DNA of 64,000 nucleotides from Circinella minor (GCA_016758965.1 JAEPRB010000148.1:37813-101812); one strand, 5' to 3'. Counted from the first letter of the stretch, positions 38,118 to 51,285 are shown. Translations and numbers: made by a program. The notes: generated from the sequence alone by a model not told the origin.

Positions 38118-41100
38118 TTAGATTTTCTGAAACACTAAATACGTAGCATGAATAATTTTTAAGTGTTCATCGACAACGTCCACGTCGATATCTTCTTCAT
38201 TCCCGTTTTCTTTTGCTGTAGTAATAAAGGTAGTAGTTGTATTTGCAAGGTTAGGTTGTTGTTCCAATATATCTTGATGACGATCCTTGGAATATCCATC
38301 TGGCACAGCTATTATCATTTCCTTGAGTTTAAGTACACTTGAATCAAGAGTGCGTTCAATGTCTTCCATGACAAGCATTCCTAGAGGCCATAGTTTACCG
38401 TTGGGCGATCGAATGTCTTGTGTGCCAATGATAAGCATGCCTTGTGGTGCTAGTTTTTCAACGGCTTCAACTGCAAGTTTAATAAGTGTTTGACGATATA
38501 ATCCAATATGATGAGCGAACAAATATGGAAGGTGTGCAATGACCATGAGACGAAGTGGTGCATTTTTGTCTTCTTGAGCTGGCTTACGCATCATGGTTTC
38601 ATAATGCATAATATCGGTTGAATCTTCACTAAGCTCGGATATCAATCCCTGTATTCATTAACAAGCAGCAATATAAGGTAACTATAACATAAGTAAATAG
38701 AAAAAAAACAGACGCTTCAAGTTTAAAAATGCATCAATAAAAAATCATTACCAATTGAACAAGTGTACGTGTATTCTCTTCAATTCGCTTTAATCGTTGT
38801 TGCTCATATTCAGAAAGCGAATTTTCTTCATCTATGTCTTTCTTGCTTTGAGCTTGTTTTTCAACAGATCTAGATTCTAATTCTTCAACTTGTAACAAAT
38901 TTTGAAGCTTTATTGTTATAAATAGTAATACAGCTTGTTAGTTATTTTGAAAATGAAGGGTATATTTTATAAACTAGAAAGAAAAATCGTTGTTACCTCA
39001 TATTGTGAAATAAAATCTAATTCTACTTGGATCCAGTTTGTATCATCACGACCGAATCGTTCTACCATACGTGACATACAAAGTTGATCAAATCGATAAT
39101 GGTCAGTTGGCTTAAATACCCACACTGTTCCCATAACGACGCTTTTACGAGCGATAGCTGATGATGGTACACCTCTTAATGTCTTAGTTACTTGTACATG
39201 ATCAATGGACTCTTCTACAGCAAGAATAATTTTAGCACTTCAAGAACAATAAAAAAAATGTGTATTATTCTTTATAAACAAGCAATTACCTTCTAATGAT
39301 ATCATACGGTCGACATTTTCCTTCGGAATTTTACGAAATGTTGCAATAAATTCATGAGTAAACACCAAAAAATCAAATTGCACACACAAATAAGTACCCA
39401 ATCCAAATGCAGAACAATAGCGTTGTCGTTTAATAATCTATATATAAATTTATGTTTATGTATAAGAGACTATCTAATCATATACTAATATATTATATAT
39501 GAATAGAAACTGTTAGAAAACAGAGTAACATTACCAATTCTTCTAGTTCAAAGCCATTATCAATATATTGTCGTATTAAGTGATATCCAACAGGAATATA
39601 AAAACAATGTTCTCGATTATCACCAATACCTAGCGTCAGCCTTCTCCCCATTTTTAATACCCTATCCAAAAAAAAAACGTCATGATTTTAAAACACACAT
39701 TAAAATTATCCGAGACATTAATAACTTCTTTTCTCTCTTCTACTCTCATCAATATTATTTTACCTCCAACTTTCATGGACCACCTTGATATACTCTTCTT
39801 TAAAGTCTTCTATATTAGTAAATCGAGATAAATCACCATCTAAATGAGTGGAATATGCAACACAGTCTTTATAAGGTGGATGGGATAAAACATGATGAAA
39901 TGACTCATCATTAAATAAAGGTCCTGTGAGATGACGTGAATCAGCCTGTGCAACAATAGGTCGGTATTCTGCAGATGTCAATCCAGGTGGTATTTCGAAG
40001 CAACAATTTCTTTGCGATAATGCAACAGCAGCCTGGATAATATATATATAATAGAATTAAATAAAATGGTGTACACAACTGAAAAATTTACTTCTGTTTA
40101 GAAACAAGGTCGGACTTACGGGATTAATATCAACACCACAACATCGTCGTTGTAATAAGAAGCATTCGATAGCATCCGTCCCTAAAATAGATGATCGTTT
40201 TTTTTTAATAATAAGTTTCGCTTATTTTTATGTTGTTGTTACTATAATTACAGGTCAATTAGGAAAAAATATTACCTCTCCCCAAAAAATTTGAGAACAC
40301 ACGCTCATCTTTTTCGGTGTGTTTCAAAATAGCCCTAAGATCAATTTCAATTTAGTTTTTCCTTTTGGAATAATCCACAAATTCTCCACAGAATTTCCCT
40401 TCTCTTTAACAAACTACCCAAAAACACAGAAAATAGTATATTGTAAAAGAATCTTTTTTGTTGTACTTACCTTCGCACAGTTTGAGGTAACCATGTTCCT
40501 ATAAATAGAAAAGTAATACATGTAAACTTCAGATTATACGATAAAGTATATCATTTTCATATACAGTGAAAAAAAAATAGATTACCATGATAGTCAGTTC
40601 CCGAATGTGTAGCCCATCGAGGTGCACGACCAGGAATATCATAATATGTAGAGTCGAATATAAGTGAAAATAACTGGTGAGGCTGAGGTTCATAAGTTGG
40701 CAATCGAATTCCAGCTGTTGCAGTAAACTTGGTGGATGATAATGCATCTCTTGTAAGATAAGGTTTATGTGTATATTCTTCTATCAATGTGACATATTTA
40801 TCACGACCATTCTCATCAATTTCTCTCTCATAATCTGGCTGTAATTCATTGTCGTTGTTGTTGGTGCTACTGCTACCATCATTATTATCTACAAGCAAAG
40901 CCACTTCAAAACAAGGTCGGCACATTATTACACCACCATCATAGCCTTTTCGCCATTCTTCTGCTTCTTCTGTGCCACAATAACAACATGTTGTAATCGG
41001 TGCATCACCCGCCCGCTTCCGTCGTCTCCTTGGAAACAATGGTTTTTTCCTTTTCGCTATAAATGGAAACTCATGAGCATTCCTCTATTCATGCAAAATA

Positions 41101-44100
41101 AGAAAAAAAAATTTCTTCGGTACCTGCTGATAACTCTTTTGCCAATGCTGTTTCTCTTGCTTTTTCAGCCTCCATTTCCTTTATGATCGCAAACGCTAAT
41201 CCATATATTTGTTATTAAGTACGTAAGAATTGATATATTCATTAATGTTGCATATATATAACTTACATGTTTCTTCAAAATCATCTTGATCATGTGGATG
41301 ATTATATTCCGGTAATTTTTCAAAGCACTGAATATATATATATATATAATTTTTTAATTGTTATATTGGGATAGATTATTTTCATACAAAAGAAAAAAAA
41401 TTGTACCTACCTCTGCACAGAGATCGAACGATGAGAAGTAACCAGATGCACAAGGTAAACATGTAAACCATGACTCATCTTTCATCTGTATATTACACCC
41501 ATCACATTTGAAAATATTTACATACGTATCTAATAATATATATAGTTAGATTAATGTTGTTATAGTTACAAAAAGATAGATGAATTACATTTGTAAATTA
41601 AAGAATTCAAATATCTTTCTTAATGTTCCTTTTTCACTGTACAATGCATTAAAGACATCAGATCAGCTCCAAGAGAACGTTTTTTTTTTTTTTGGTTCTT
41701 ACCTTTTTTATTATAATATGCTTCATGTGTTGGACACCAAAAAATCACACCATTACGAAAGTAACTAACGGGTTTCTGGGCGCATGGCAAATGAAAACTT
41801 TTTGAACATCGAGAATCGAAACATCCAATAGTTGCTCCTTTTTCTTTGCACCCAAAACAACGCTATTTTTATATATTAAAATAGTATAGTAGATTCAGTT
41901 ATAGCCCAAGTTTTCATAGTTTTCATCACGCTATTACGTATACTTTTTTTTATACATTTTTGATCAATCAATCAATCAAAATATTCTAAATAACTTACCA
42001 TACCACGACCACGGCGAAGAGCTAATGTAACATTATACCACTTTCCTTCAGGTGTACAAAATACTTCAGGGGAATAACGAGCACATGCATCATGTGCCCA
42101 AAACTGTCGTTTACGCTCTACACCATTCTTGTTATATGTTGCAATCACAAAAGGTCCAATAAATTGTCCCAATTCAGTAGATGTATCATCATCATCATTA
42201 CAAAATGCACATACTTTACGTCGTTGCCATCGTTTTAAATATTTATACCCTTGTTCAGCTGTGTTAATGGCAGCATCACCTGTAAAGACTTTACTGGCTT
42301 CTTCAATTTCTTCATGTGGATGCTGATTTTTAGTAGTAGTATCATCATTATTCTCATCCACACTTTTCGCTTCTTCATTATTATTATTGTTATTATTATT
42401 ATTATGAGGGAACTCATCAATGACATCTTCTTCCCAAATCGTAACAAGTTCGCCCTTGATTGGCATAGGTCCAATTTCAGAATTGATGACCGCTTGAACT
42501 GCAAAACTGGAACGTGGATGATGATGCCAGAATGGAAAATTTTGATCAAAGCACCTTTTGTCGCATATATATAAACGTTTATTATTAGCCATACCAAACA
42601 TAAATTGTTTTTTTTTTATTCTGCTTCATATGTACATGTAAACATTACCTAAGACAAAGCTCAAAGCTTTCGTAATCATAACCTTCAGATGGTGTTTCGC
42701 AGTAGGTACAATAATATCGAAATTGTTTAATAACAACATTACATTGGTTGCAGTAGACTTTCCAAGCATCAATCTCTGTAGTCGATAATTAAAACAAACT
42801 AGTATAAATTATTCATTCTTTTATACCAAAAAAATCAAAACGGAAGCGAGGAAGGTATAAAACACATAATGTAAATTACCTTCAACATCTGATCCAGCTT
42901 GTTCACCTTCTTTATGATATTCAATTCCTTCATTAGACTCATTATAAAGTCCTTCAGATAATGTTCGACGTCGACTATTTCTTTTTAATACCATTGAACG
43001 TTGATTTTCATCCTGTTCCACTTCTTGGTCATTATTGTTTCTCGATTCCAGTAAAAGTGCCTCATACCGTTCCTTAAAATTAGGCTCAGCACAAATGACT
43101 TCATGTGGATTTTCTATCATTTGTAACCGGCGACTTCCCAGTGGAATATATTCGTCAAATTTATCCACCCATCCACAATAATGAATTCGTACTCGATTTC
43201 GATCCATTCGAACCAATCGCGCCTCATACCATTTTTTATCAAGATTTAATACTTGAACATGTTGCATATAATCATATCCATATACGTTGGCCACAAATCC
43301 ATGGTCGTCTGCACTTGTCAATCCGCCACCATGACGAAGTAATGCTGATCCGGATCGAATTCTTTGCATTTGTTCTTGCTGTTTTTCCAACATTGCTTGA
43401 GCTACAGCTTCTTGTTGTTCTTGTTGCTTTTTTCTTCGCTTACTTGCTGATATAGGTTGTCGCCCGCGTTTTCTTCCTCGTCCACGGTGATGGGTGACGG
43501 CTGTAGTATAATCTTTTTCGTAATCACTTGTTGTCTCTTCGTTATCTGATGATCCTGGAGAATCAGGTGGATAGAATGCCGCTGCTTCATGATTTTCTGT
43601 ATTTTTTTCAGAAGATTTTGGTGATACTAGTGGCTGTTCTGTGGCAGTAGCAAGTGTAGTATGTGCATTGGTAGTCGGATTAGGGGACTTTTTAGATGGT
43701 CTACCACGTCGACGTAATGGTGGTTGATTCGTAGGGACTAAATATCCCAGCTGTTCATAGTCTTCGGGCCGTATGATACGAGGTACATGTTTCCTTTTAG
43801 CTAGATCTTTGAGTTCTGGATTCATTTCAGTAGCCATGATAAGATCCGAAGATTTTGTTGCTGGTTGAGCAGATTCTACTGCTCTTGTTGTTTCCGTTGA
43901 TGTTGTTAATGGTGACTCATTTGCCACGGCAGTCTCATTATTAACACTAATATTATTGCTGTTCTCTGATAATGATATACTTGGTGCAGTTTCCACAATA
44001 CTAGCAGGGCGTATACGACGACTTCCCACCATAAACCATTCATCATATATTTCACTCCATCCGTCATAACGCACTTTTACTTGTCCTGGTTTCATCGCAA

Positions 44101-47100
44101 CCAAATGTCCACGTTCCCAAAACCGTTTATTTTTAGCTGTTTTAGTATTGAGTACTTCAATAGGTTGATTGTATGTATAACCATATGGGTTTGGAACAAA
44201 TCCATGCTCATCTTTAAGTTGTCTCATTGCACGACGTGTAGCAAATGCGCCGGTGGTCAAAAAACATTCTTCTTTTTTTTTGAGAGACGAAACTGACTTT
44301 TCTTTTTCATGCAGTTCTTGTATTGGTGGTAACACAGTGGGTAATGATAATGATTCATTTTGATTCTGATCTTGATTTTGGGTTGTTTGTATATTTTTGG
44401 AAGGTTTTGGTTTTTCTCCAGGTAGAGGATATTTTCGTGGTCGTCCACGCTTTCGCTTAGGTGACTCCTGTGTAGCTGTTTCTTCCGTCATTTTTGTTAC
44501 TGTAGTTTCTACTATTGGCGTTTCTGTATTTTCTGTCGTTTCTGTAGTAACCAATTCCTGTCTTGTTACCTTTTCTGGTATTTCTGTGGCAATCAAATTT
44601 GATGCTGGTGCTTTTTCTGATCTTTTTGTGGTAATCAATTCTGCTGCTGCTGCTGCTGCTGCTGAAGGTGTTAATGCTACATTTGTTGATTTCTTTTTTT
44701 CTTTTTCGACGTTTACTTTTTTATGTTTCGATTTATGCAGTTGAACATTGGTAGATTGAGCTTCTGTAACTTTATGTCTGGTTGCTGATTGTTCCTTTCT
44801 TTTTGGCTCTTCTTCTGCTACAACGGGCACAACTGGCGGCTCTATCATCTGCTCTTTGAGAACTTCTTCTTCTTCTTTTGTGAGCAAACGCAAACGACGA
44901 CTTCCAACTACAAGCCAGTCTGATTGACATAATGTCGGATACCAAATGCGGATTTGATTTTCACGCATTTCCCGTAAATAGCCCAAATATTCAATTTTAT
45001 TGCCCCTATATCCTTTTCTTTTGGATCCTTGTTTAAATGCCACGGCAACGGCGCGATTATGATGGTACCCGAAAGAGTTAGCCCGAAATCCATGTTCATC
45101 CGTCAGCTGTCTTGCCATGCGACGAGTTAAAAAAACTTCATTGTCATTGAAAATTTGATGTGGATCTTTATCCAGTGTCGCACTGACATAATCATCACCC
45201 ACGTTTCTAGTCTTATTTTGAACATTGGAATGCGGTAAGAGAGGGTCTTCATAAAGCTGTTTATTCACATTTTCATTATCTATTTATGTGACATAAGAAT
45301 AAAATGATTAATTGAGTGTTTGCTTTTTTTTCCTCCAAAAAAAAAAAAAAAACCAAATGTGAGCTATTTTCTTTCTTTACCTGTATTGGATGACGACAGT
45401 GGACTCAAAGTCTTTTCATGCTCTCCTACCACGGTAGCAAGTTTATCATGTTTTTGTTCAGGGTCTTCCTTTGAACCATAATTATTTTCTTCTCCTTCTT
45501 CCTCTTGTTCATCATCAGCATTATAAATTCTAATTCGGCGACTACCCATCTTAATCCATTCTTCTTGATCCTGCCAATCCGAATAAGCTACTTTTACTTT
45601 CGACGCTTGCATCATGGTAAGCACACCACGGTACCAATGACCATTGATATTGAGGACTTCCACTTTCTGTTTTCGAAGATAACCATATGGATTTGGATGA
45701 AACCCATCTTCTGGATCAGCAAGCTGTTTAGCAGTGTTACGTGTCATAAACGCGCCCGTCGTTACATATTTGTCAAGACGAGAGCGGGATGATATTGATG
45801 GTGGAGGTAGAACCGCAATATCTTTTTTTGTTTTTTGTTTCTTCTTTCGTTGTTTAGTTCCCACTGTTTTTCTTTCTTTGGCTATGGTTGAATGACTTTG
45901 GTTTTTATTTTGATAATTCACATCTGTTCCTGCTGGTAATGAAGAAACTGGGATATTCTTCTTTTGTTGCTGTTTTTGTCGTTGTCTCTTTTTCTTAACA
46001 GCACTAGTATGATCACATTTTTTTTTGCCCATAATTTTTTCCATCCAGCTGGTTAATTGTTCAGCCCATTTATTTTTACACTGCGTACATATCCAATCTG
46101 CTTCCATAGGACCTGCATGTTCATCCCTTAATGATTCACAACTTGTGCATATTTCTTGAGCCATTTCTTCATTCCATGGACCCAAAACATTATCTTCACT
46201 TTGAAGGGAGCTTAAGGAACTAAGATCATCATTGTCATCGTCATCAAATGATAACAGCTCATCTATATAATCTTCATTGCTAATATACTCTTGTTGGTGT
46301 CGCTGAACTGGTAATGGTTTTGATGGTGATGATTCTAAAACAACAGAAGTATTGGACACGGGTGTTAAGAAAGGGGAAGAAGTAGATTGTGGCTCAGTTT
46401 TGTTATTGTTGTTATTTTTTGGTGAAACAGGTTTTTCATGCTGTTGTTCATCAATATTAGCGGTGATTGAATTTGAAACAGGAGAGTCGGGCAGCATCAG
46501 CTTGCCAACAGAATCTTTTGTTGTTGATGTTGTTGTTGTTGTTGTAGATGATGACTTTTGCGTGCGAAAATAACTATTAACAGGTTTATTGGGTATTGAA
46601 GATAATGATTTATTTCCCTTGACGAGTAATAGCTTACCCATAAAACTACCAAATTTTTTCTTTGAAACAATTTGTTTTTGGGACGATGACGTCGGTGTTG
46701 GTGAAAGCGAATTATTCGGAAAAGTTGTTCCGGTATTTCCAGTAACGCAAGTATCAACGCGTTTCCATGGTGGTGATGGGTGTACAGGTGTTTCATTTTT
46801 TCTTATTGTTGATGATGCCGATCGTTCGGATGGAAATGGAGAAGATGGTGGTTCTTTCGTCTTGTTAGATGATGAAGGTGAAGGTACCTGATATTGTTCT
46901 TCGTTTGGCAATACGTAACCATATGAATAGTACTCATTTTGTTGATGAGTGAGATCATATGACTGCTGCTAAAAAATAATAATAACGCGTGTGAGTTGTC
47001 AAAAAAAAAAACTTTCAAAAAATAATATTGTTTTGTCTTTTGTTATTACATTATAGCTATATTGTTGATGGTAGTAGTTTATCGCGTTTGAATGATAATA

Positions 47101-47404
47101 CTGCGCGTCAGGATAGTATTGATAATGATAATTCAAATGATTATGAGTGTGCCAAGGTGGTACTACTGTGTGATGCTCGTTTGAGCTATTGGTTGACGCT
47201 AGAAAAAAAAAATATTATTATTTTTTTGGCTGTGTCAAAAAAATAACATGACATGAATAGTATTTTTCCGAGGAAAATATACTGTTACTTACATGATAAT
47301 GATGATGGGGACAATAGACTGTTATTATTGTACTGAGCTAACTGCCATGAAAATGCATTTTCGTCGGTCATCTTGGAAGAAGAAGACCCCGAAGATGGTG
47401 CCAT
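38118..47404 (-). CDS. Giant chromatin-reader protein with C-terminal DNA amino-methyltransferase domain
   Basis: Twenty exons on the minus strand join in frame to about 2,470 residues: 47404-47293, 47198-47050, 46968-45381, 45279-42880, 42775-42649, 42554-41999, 41862-41703, 41529-41411, 41327-41267, 41195-41124, 41056-40586, 40498-40471, 40334-40276, 40181-40120, 40032-39764, 39661-39535, 39437-39290, 39214-38997, 38907-38752, 38648-38118. Order: CxxC...CxxC module (~361-385), four Tudor-like repeats (~490, 660, 955, 1272), AT-hooks (KRGRPRK ~892, RRGRPSK ~1138), ZZ (~1420-1475), extended PHD (~1572-1690), ZZ (~1706-1755), GATA-like finger (CYCGTEEAEEWRKG, ~1803), then the methyltransferase. 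Motif I is FLGRGT (1964-1969) with GVDINP, motif IV is HPPY (2039-2042) within the pattern PPY..xVAYS...GDLS typical of bacterial N4/N6 DNA methylases. I infer SAM-dependent DNA N6-adenine or N4-cytosine methylation in the nucleus; RNA is a less likely substrate given the readers. Starts at the only ATG before exon 2. Confidence 0.85.
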
Positions 47405-47745
47405 GGGAAAAAAAAATAAAGAGAAAAGAAAGAAAAAGAAGAGAAGGGAGGGGACACATCAATTCAACCGTGTTATGTGTAGGCCTCTCGAAACTCACCT
47501 TTTCATTCGTTCAACATTAATTGATCCAGTTTTATTTTTCACTAACGTTTCACGAACTTTAACTGCTGAACGCATCTATCAACTTATGCAAGCCGCTCCG
47601 TAGTATTTATCATAGTAGTCCTAAGATCAATGAGACGGGAAAAAATGAACCGGACTTTAAAGTTAATTTTAACAAACCAAACAATCCAGCATAAGAAAAA
47701 GAAGTTTTCCCTTTCCTTCATTTAATTTTCTTCTCTCTTTTCATA
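47405..47745. promoter_or_regulatory. Divergent promoter between the methyltransferase and DNA polymerase X genes
   Basis: Only 341 bp separate the start codons of two oppositely oriented genes, so regulatory elements are likely shared. An A-rich stretch lies next to the minus-strand start (47408-47450) and a pyrimidine-rich one (47700-47742) next to the plus-strand start. No specific factor site could be assigned. Confidence 0.55.
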
Positions 47746-50628
47746 ATGGGGAGAGATACTTCATTATCATCAGTAAAAGCCTATTTTATACCAGTAAAAA
47801 TTGAGCCATATCAAGTAGAATCATTCCAAATTGATCTTGAAAAAGCTGGTAAGTAAAGAATAATATTGAATTATAATATAAATGGAACAATATGTATTAA
47901 TAGTGATTACGTATATTTTTATCTATCAATCGAAAGGGGGTGAAGCATGTATCGAGCAGGCCGACGCAAACATTATATTAACAGCATTGACATCATCGTC
48001 ACGTATAAAACGACATATTCAAAATCATCAGGTGTGATATATTTAATAGTATATAAATGACTTTTTTTTTTTTGACGATGTCGCCGAGTTATTCATTCAA
48101 TTTTATTTGTTTGTTTAATTATATTTTTAAGGTTCCAGTTGTAAAAATCGATTGGTTGAAAGAATGGTAAATGAAAACCCATTTACGTTTTAAAACGCAT
48201 GAAACAAATTTAATATTATTATATCTTTTTATATTTAACAATTGTTACGTAGCTTAGAAAAACATGCAAAAATACCCATCGATCCATATCAAATCGAATT
48301 ATCACACACTCCAAATACCTCTTCAGTAGTCGAAGAATATGAAGGACATGATCAGCAGACAATATTACCCCAACTTGAAAGATGTAATGAAGTTCTAAAC
48401 AGACGATATGATAACATGCCACCAGATCCAATGCCGTCATTTGATGACGATAATGATGACGATATTGATAATGGGTAAGTGATTTATTACTGATACCTTT
48501 TTTCAGGTTTCTTACAAAATACAAATAATAATTAATGTTTTCATTTAACAATGACTACTTAATTTTTTTTATCCAGATCTACCAAAAAAGGTTAGTATCA
48601 ACATAACCCATACGTTTTTCTCTTGATTAGAAAGTGTATACATATTCTTAACGGAGATCTATTTAATAATTAATATATGTTGTATATAATACAATGATAG
48701 ATACCGATGGACTTGCCCCAGACTTTATCAATACAAAATATGAATGTATGCGAAACACTCCTTTAAAAGCACGCCATAACCAAAAACTTGTATTTTTATT
48801 ACGATTATTAGAACGGCAACGCTTGCTAAACATGCAAGATAAAAATGCATTAAGTTATCGACATGCACTTGCTGCCATTAAAGTATGTAATCTATATAAA
48901 TTGGAAGGACTGTGACAAAAGCATGTTTTTGCCTACGTATTACAAAAAGATCATTCATTATTACTCACCAACAAAAAAAAAAAAAGGCATATCCGAGAAA
49001 AATTCGGTCTGTAGATGAAGTAAAATTGATTACAGGTATTAAAAACCAAGGGGTTAACACATGTGAAGAGGCAGTATAACTATCGTGGCTATCAGCATTA
49101 ATATGAAAGATATATATGTATACGGTAGGTATAGGTAAAAAGATTTCTGATCTGATTCAAACGTATTTGGAAACTGGAACTATTCCTGATGCTGAGAACC
49201 TCTTGGGCGATACACAATTTCGAACGCTGACACTTTTCAATAAAGTATTCGGTACTTATTATTACATTGATATATATATATATTGATAAGAATCAAACCT
49301 ATTTTATCTGTTTCTGAAGCAAAAAAAAAACAAAAGTCGATTAATTTTGAAATTGATGCAAATTATTTTTTACTGTTACTTATAGGTGTTGGACCATTAA
49401 CTGCAAATTTATGGTATGATAAAGGTTATCGTTCTTTACAAGAAGTATTGGATCAAGCTAAATTGGCCAAAGCTGTAAGATTGGGTATTCAATTACTTCC
49501 CGACTTTGAACAACCGTAAGGTTCATTATTTTTCTTATTTTATTTAGCATTAAAAATATTTACCAATATATTTAATTGATGGAGTTGTTTATTTATTTAA
49601 TAAAATAACAGAATGAATCGAGAAGATGTAAAAGAGCTCATTGATATTATCGAAAAAGAAATAAAAAACGTGGATTCTCATGCATTTGCTACCCCAGTAG
49701 GTGGTTATAGGTATATATAAATAATTATATCTACGAAGCGAATTCTTGGAAAAATAGTTATTTATATATGATATTAAAATTTGGATTTTGTTCTAGACGT
49801 GGTAAAGAAGAAAACGGAGATTTGGACATCATTATTGCGACTCATCATTTACAGCATGGTACTGATCAATTTTTACAAAAAATTGTTTCTCATTTATCCG
49901 ATAAAGGTAAGGTGTTTATAAATTATTTGATTAACGATAACATAACGAAGAACAATCATATGTACGTAAAAGAAATAAAGAGAGTAAATATAATAATATC
50001 TTTTTATTTATATGTTTATAACAATACAGGTTTTATTAAACACGTACTTCTTATTTCAGACAAAGGACAGACATCCATTGGAAATCATTATACTAGTAGT
50101 GGTGCAGATATGGAAAAATTGGATACAGTATGTCTTTTTTTTAATAGTTTTCTTATTACGTATCACCATTTCCTTTCTTTTTTCTTATATTAAAAAATTA
50201 GGTTCAATAGTATTAATTTGTTGCATACAATAACATTTAATAGTGCTTCACTGCCTTTTTACAGCCATCCAGAAATATTCTTAGACAAGTGGATTTTATA
50301 GTGCCATCAATGGAAGAATACCCTTGTGCGGTATTAGGGTGGTCAGGTTCACAACAATTTGTAAGATCACATAGAGACTATGCTAAAAAGGTAATAACTA
50401 AATAGTTTTGTTTCTCACACATATTTTTATTGTTATAAAATATTATATTTTGCTAACAACAACCAATAAATAATACTTATGATTAATATAAAGGAACGAG
50501 GACTATCTGTAAAAAGTACTGGTATTTATCAATATTCACCACGGAAACGTCTTAAAGTTGATTCAGAAGAGCATGCGTTTGAACTTATGGGTATTCCTTG
50601 GGTAGACCCGGTTATGCGTAATTGTTAG
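47746..50628 (+). CDS. Family X DNA polymerase with N-terminal BRCT (Pol mu / Pol IV-like)
   Basis: Fourteen exons close in frame to 496 residues: 47746-47848, 47937-48031, 48132-48166, 48253-48474, 48577-48590 (14 nt), 48701-48882, 48987-49035, 49129-49251, 49386-49515, 49612-49710, 49797-49906, 50060-50127, 50265-50390, 50494-50628. Residues 1-90 form a BRCT domain (DWLKECLEKH). Then an acidic linker, the 8-kDa domain with helix-hairpin-helix (ITGIGKKISD), and the polymerase palm with GGYRRGK, D359 and D361 (GDLD) and D420 (VDFIV), the three metal-binding aspartates. YPRKI aligns with the lyase lysine region of Pol beta/lambda. G435-W436 in GWSGS matches Pol mu and TdT rather than the YF of Pol beta/lambda. 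These enzymes fill gaps in end joining. The start is the first ATG after a pyrimidine-rich leader. Confidence 0.9.
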
Positions 50629-51285
50629 TAGTAATAGTATATTTCAAATATAGTGTTACGCATTTTTTATTACGTTCTGTAGATGATATAAATGTAGTAC
50701 GTATAAAAGTTCAAATTGTACTTCAAATGGCATGGACATTGATTTATTACCACTAATAATATTGATAAACATATACGTAAGAAGAATACTTTGCATTTAT
50801 TTTCTTTATATATTTTCTCTGTAATATAAAGTAAAAAAAAAATACCGTGAACTTTAGATAATTCTATGGTGTTTGGCTTTTAGTCAAAGATATTGAGGTT
50901 AACAATCGTTGTATCAATCGACGACTTTCCCCTTTGGTTTGCAAGGAGAGAAAGAATGGAAATAATTATGAGAAACAAGAACTGTAAATGAGGCACACAC
51001 ATATTTTATTTGGATGAATTTGGATAACCATATATAAGCAACCTATGATATGAAGTTGCCTTTTCAATTTTTGTCTTTAAATTCGGGTATTATAATGACT
51101 GAATAAAGATATTGCATGTTATCACTCATAGTAAGGGTCAATAATGCTATTAATACACTTTTTAGTTTACAGGTCCCGCAATCAAGCAACTCGTTAGTTT
51201 GTGTAACATAGTCTATTTTAAAAAGACCATATTCTTTTTACTTCTTTTTTTTTTTTTTTTTTTTTTTTTTGGTTGTATAAATTAT
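50629..51285. other. Intergenic region with long poly(T) tract
   Basis: 3' region of the polymerase gene and promoter of the chitinase gene. A run of 26 T at 51245-51270 lies only 16 bp before the first ATG of the chitinase, so it would sit in the 5' leader or core promoter. Confidence 0.55.
51245..51270. repeat. Poly(T) tract of 26 bases
   Basis: Uninterrupted T run 16 bp before the first ATG of the chitinase gene. Long dA:dT tracts of this kind exclude nucleosomes in fungal promoters; length may be affected by sequencing slippage. Confidence 0.8.

Noticed and set aside
39214..39290. Upstream acceptor (TTGAAG near 39233) for methyltransferase exon 18
   Set aside because: It leads to an immediate stop; the acceptor ending at 39215 (CTGTAG) keeps the frame to the end of the gene.
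44397..44744. 115-codon plus-strand frame opposite the methyltransferase gene
   Set aside because: It is a shadow of the coding strand, rich in residues complementary to the Ser/Thr/Glu-rich linker.
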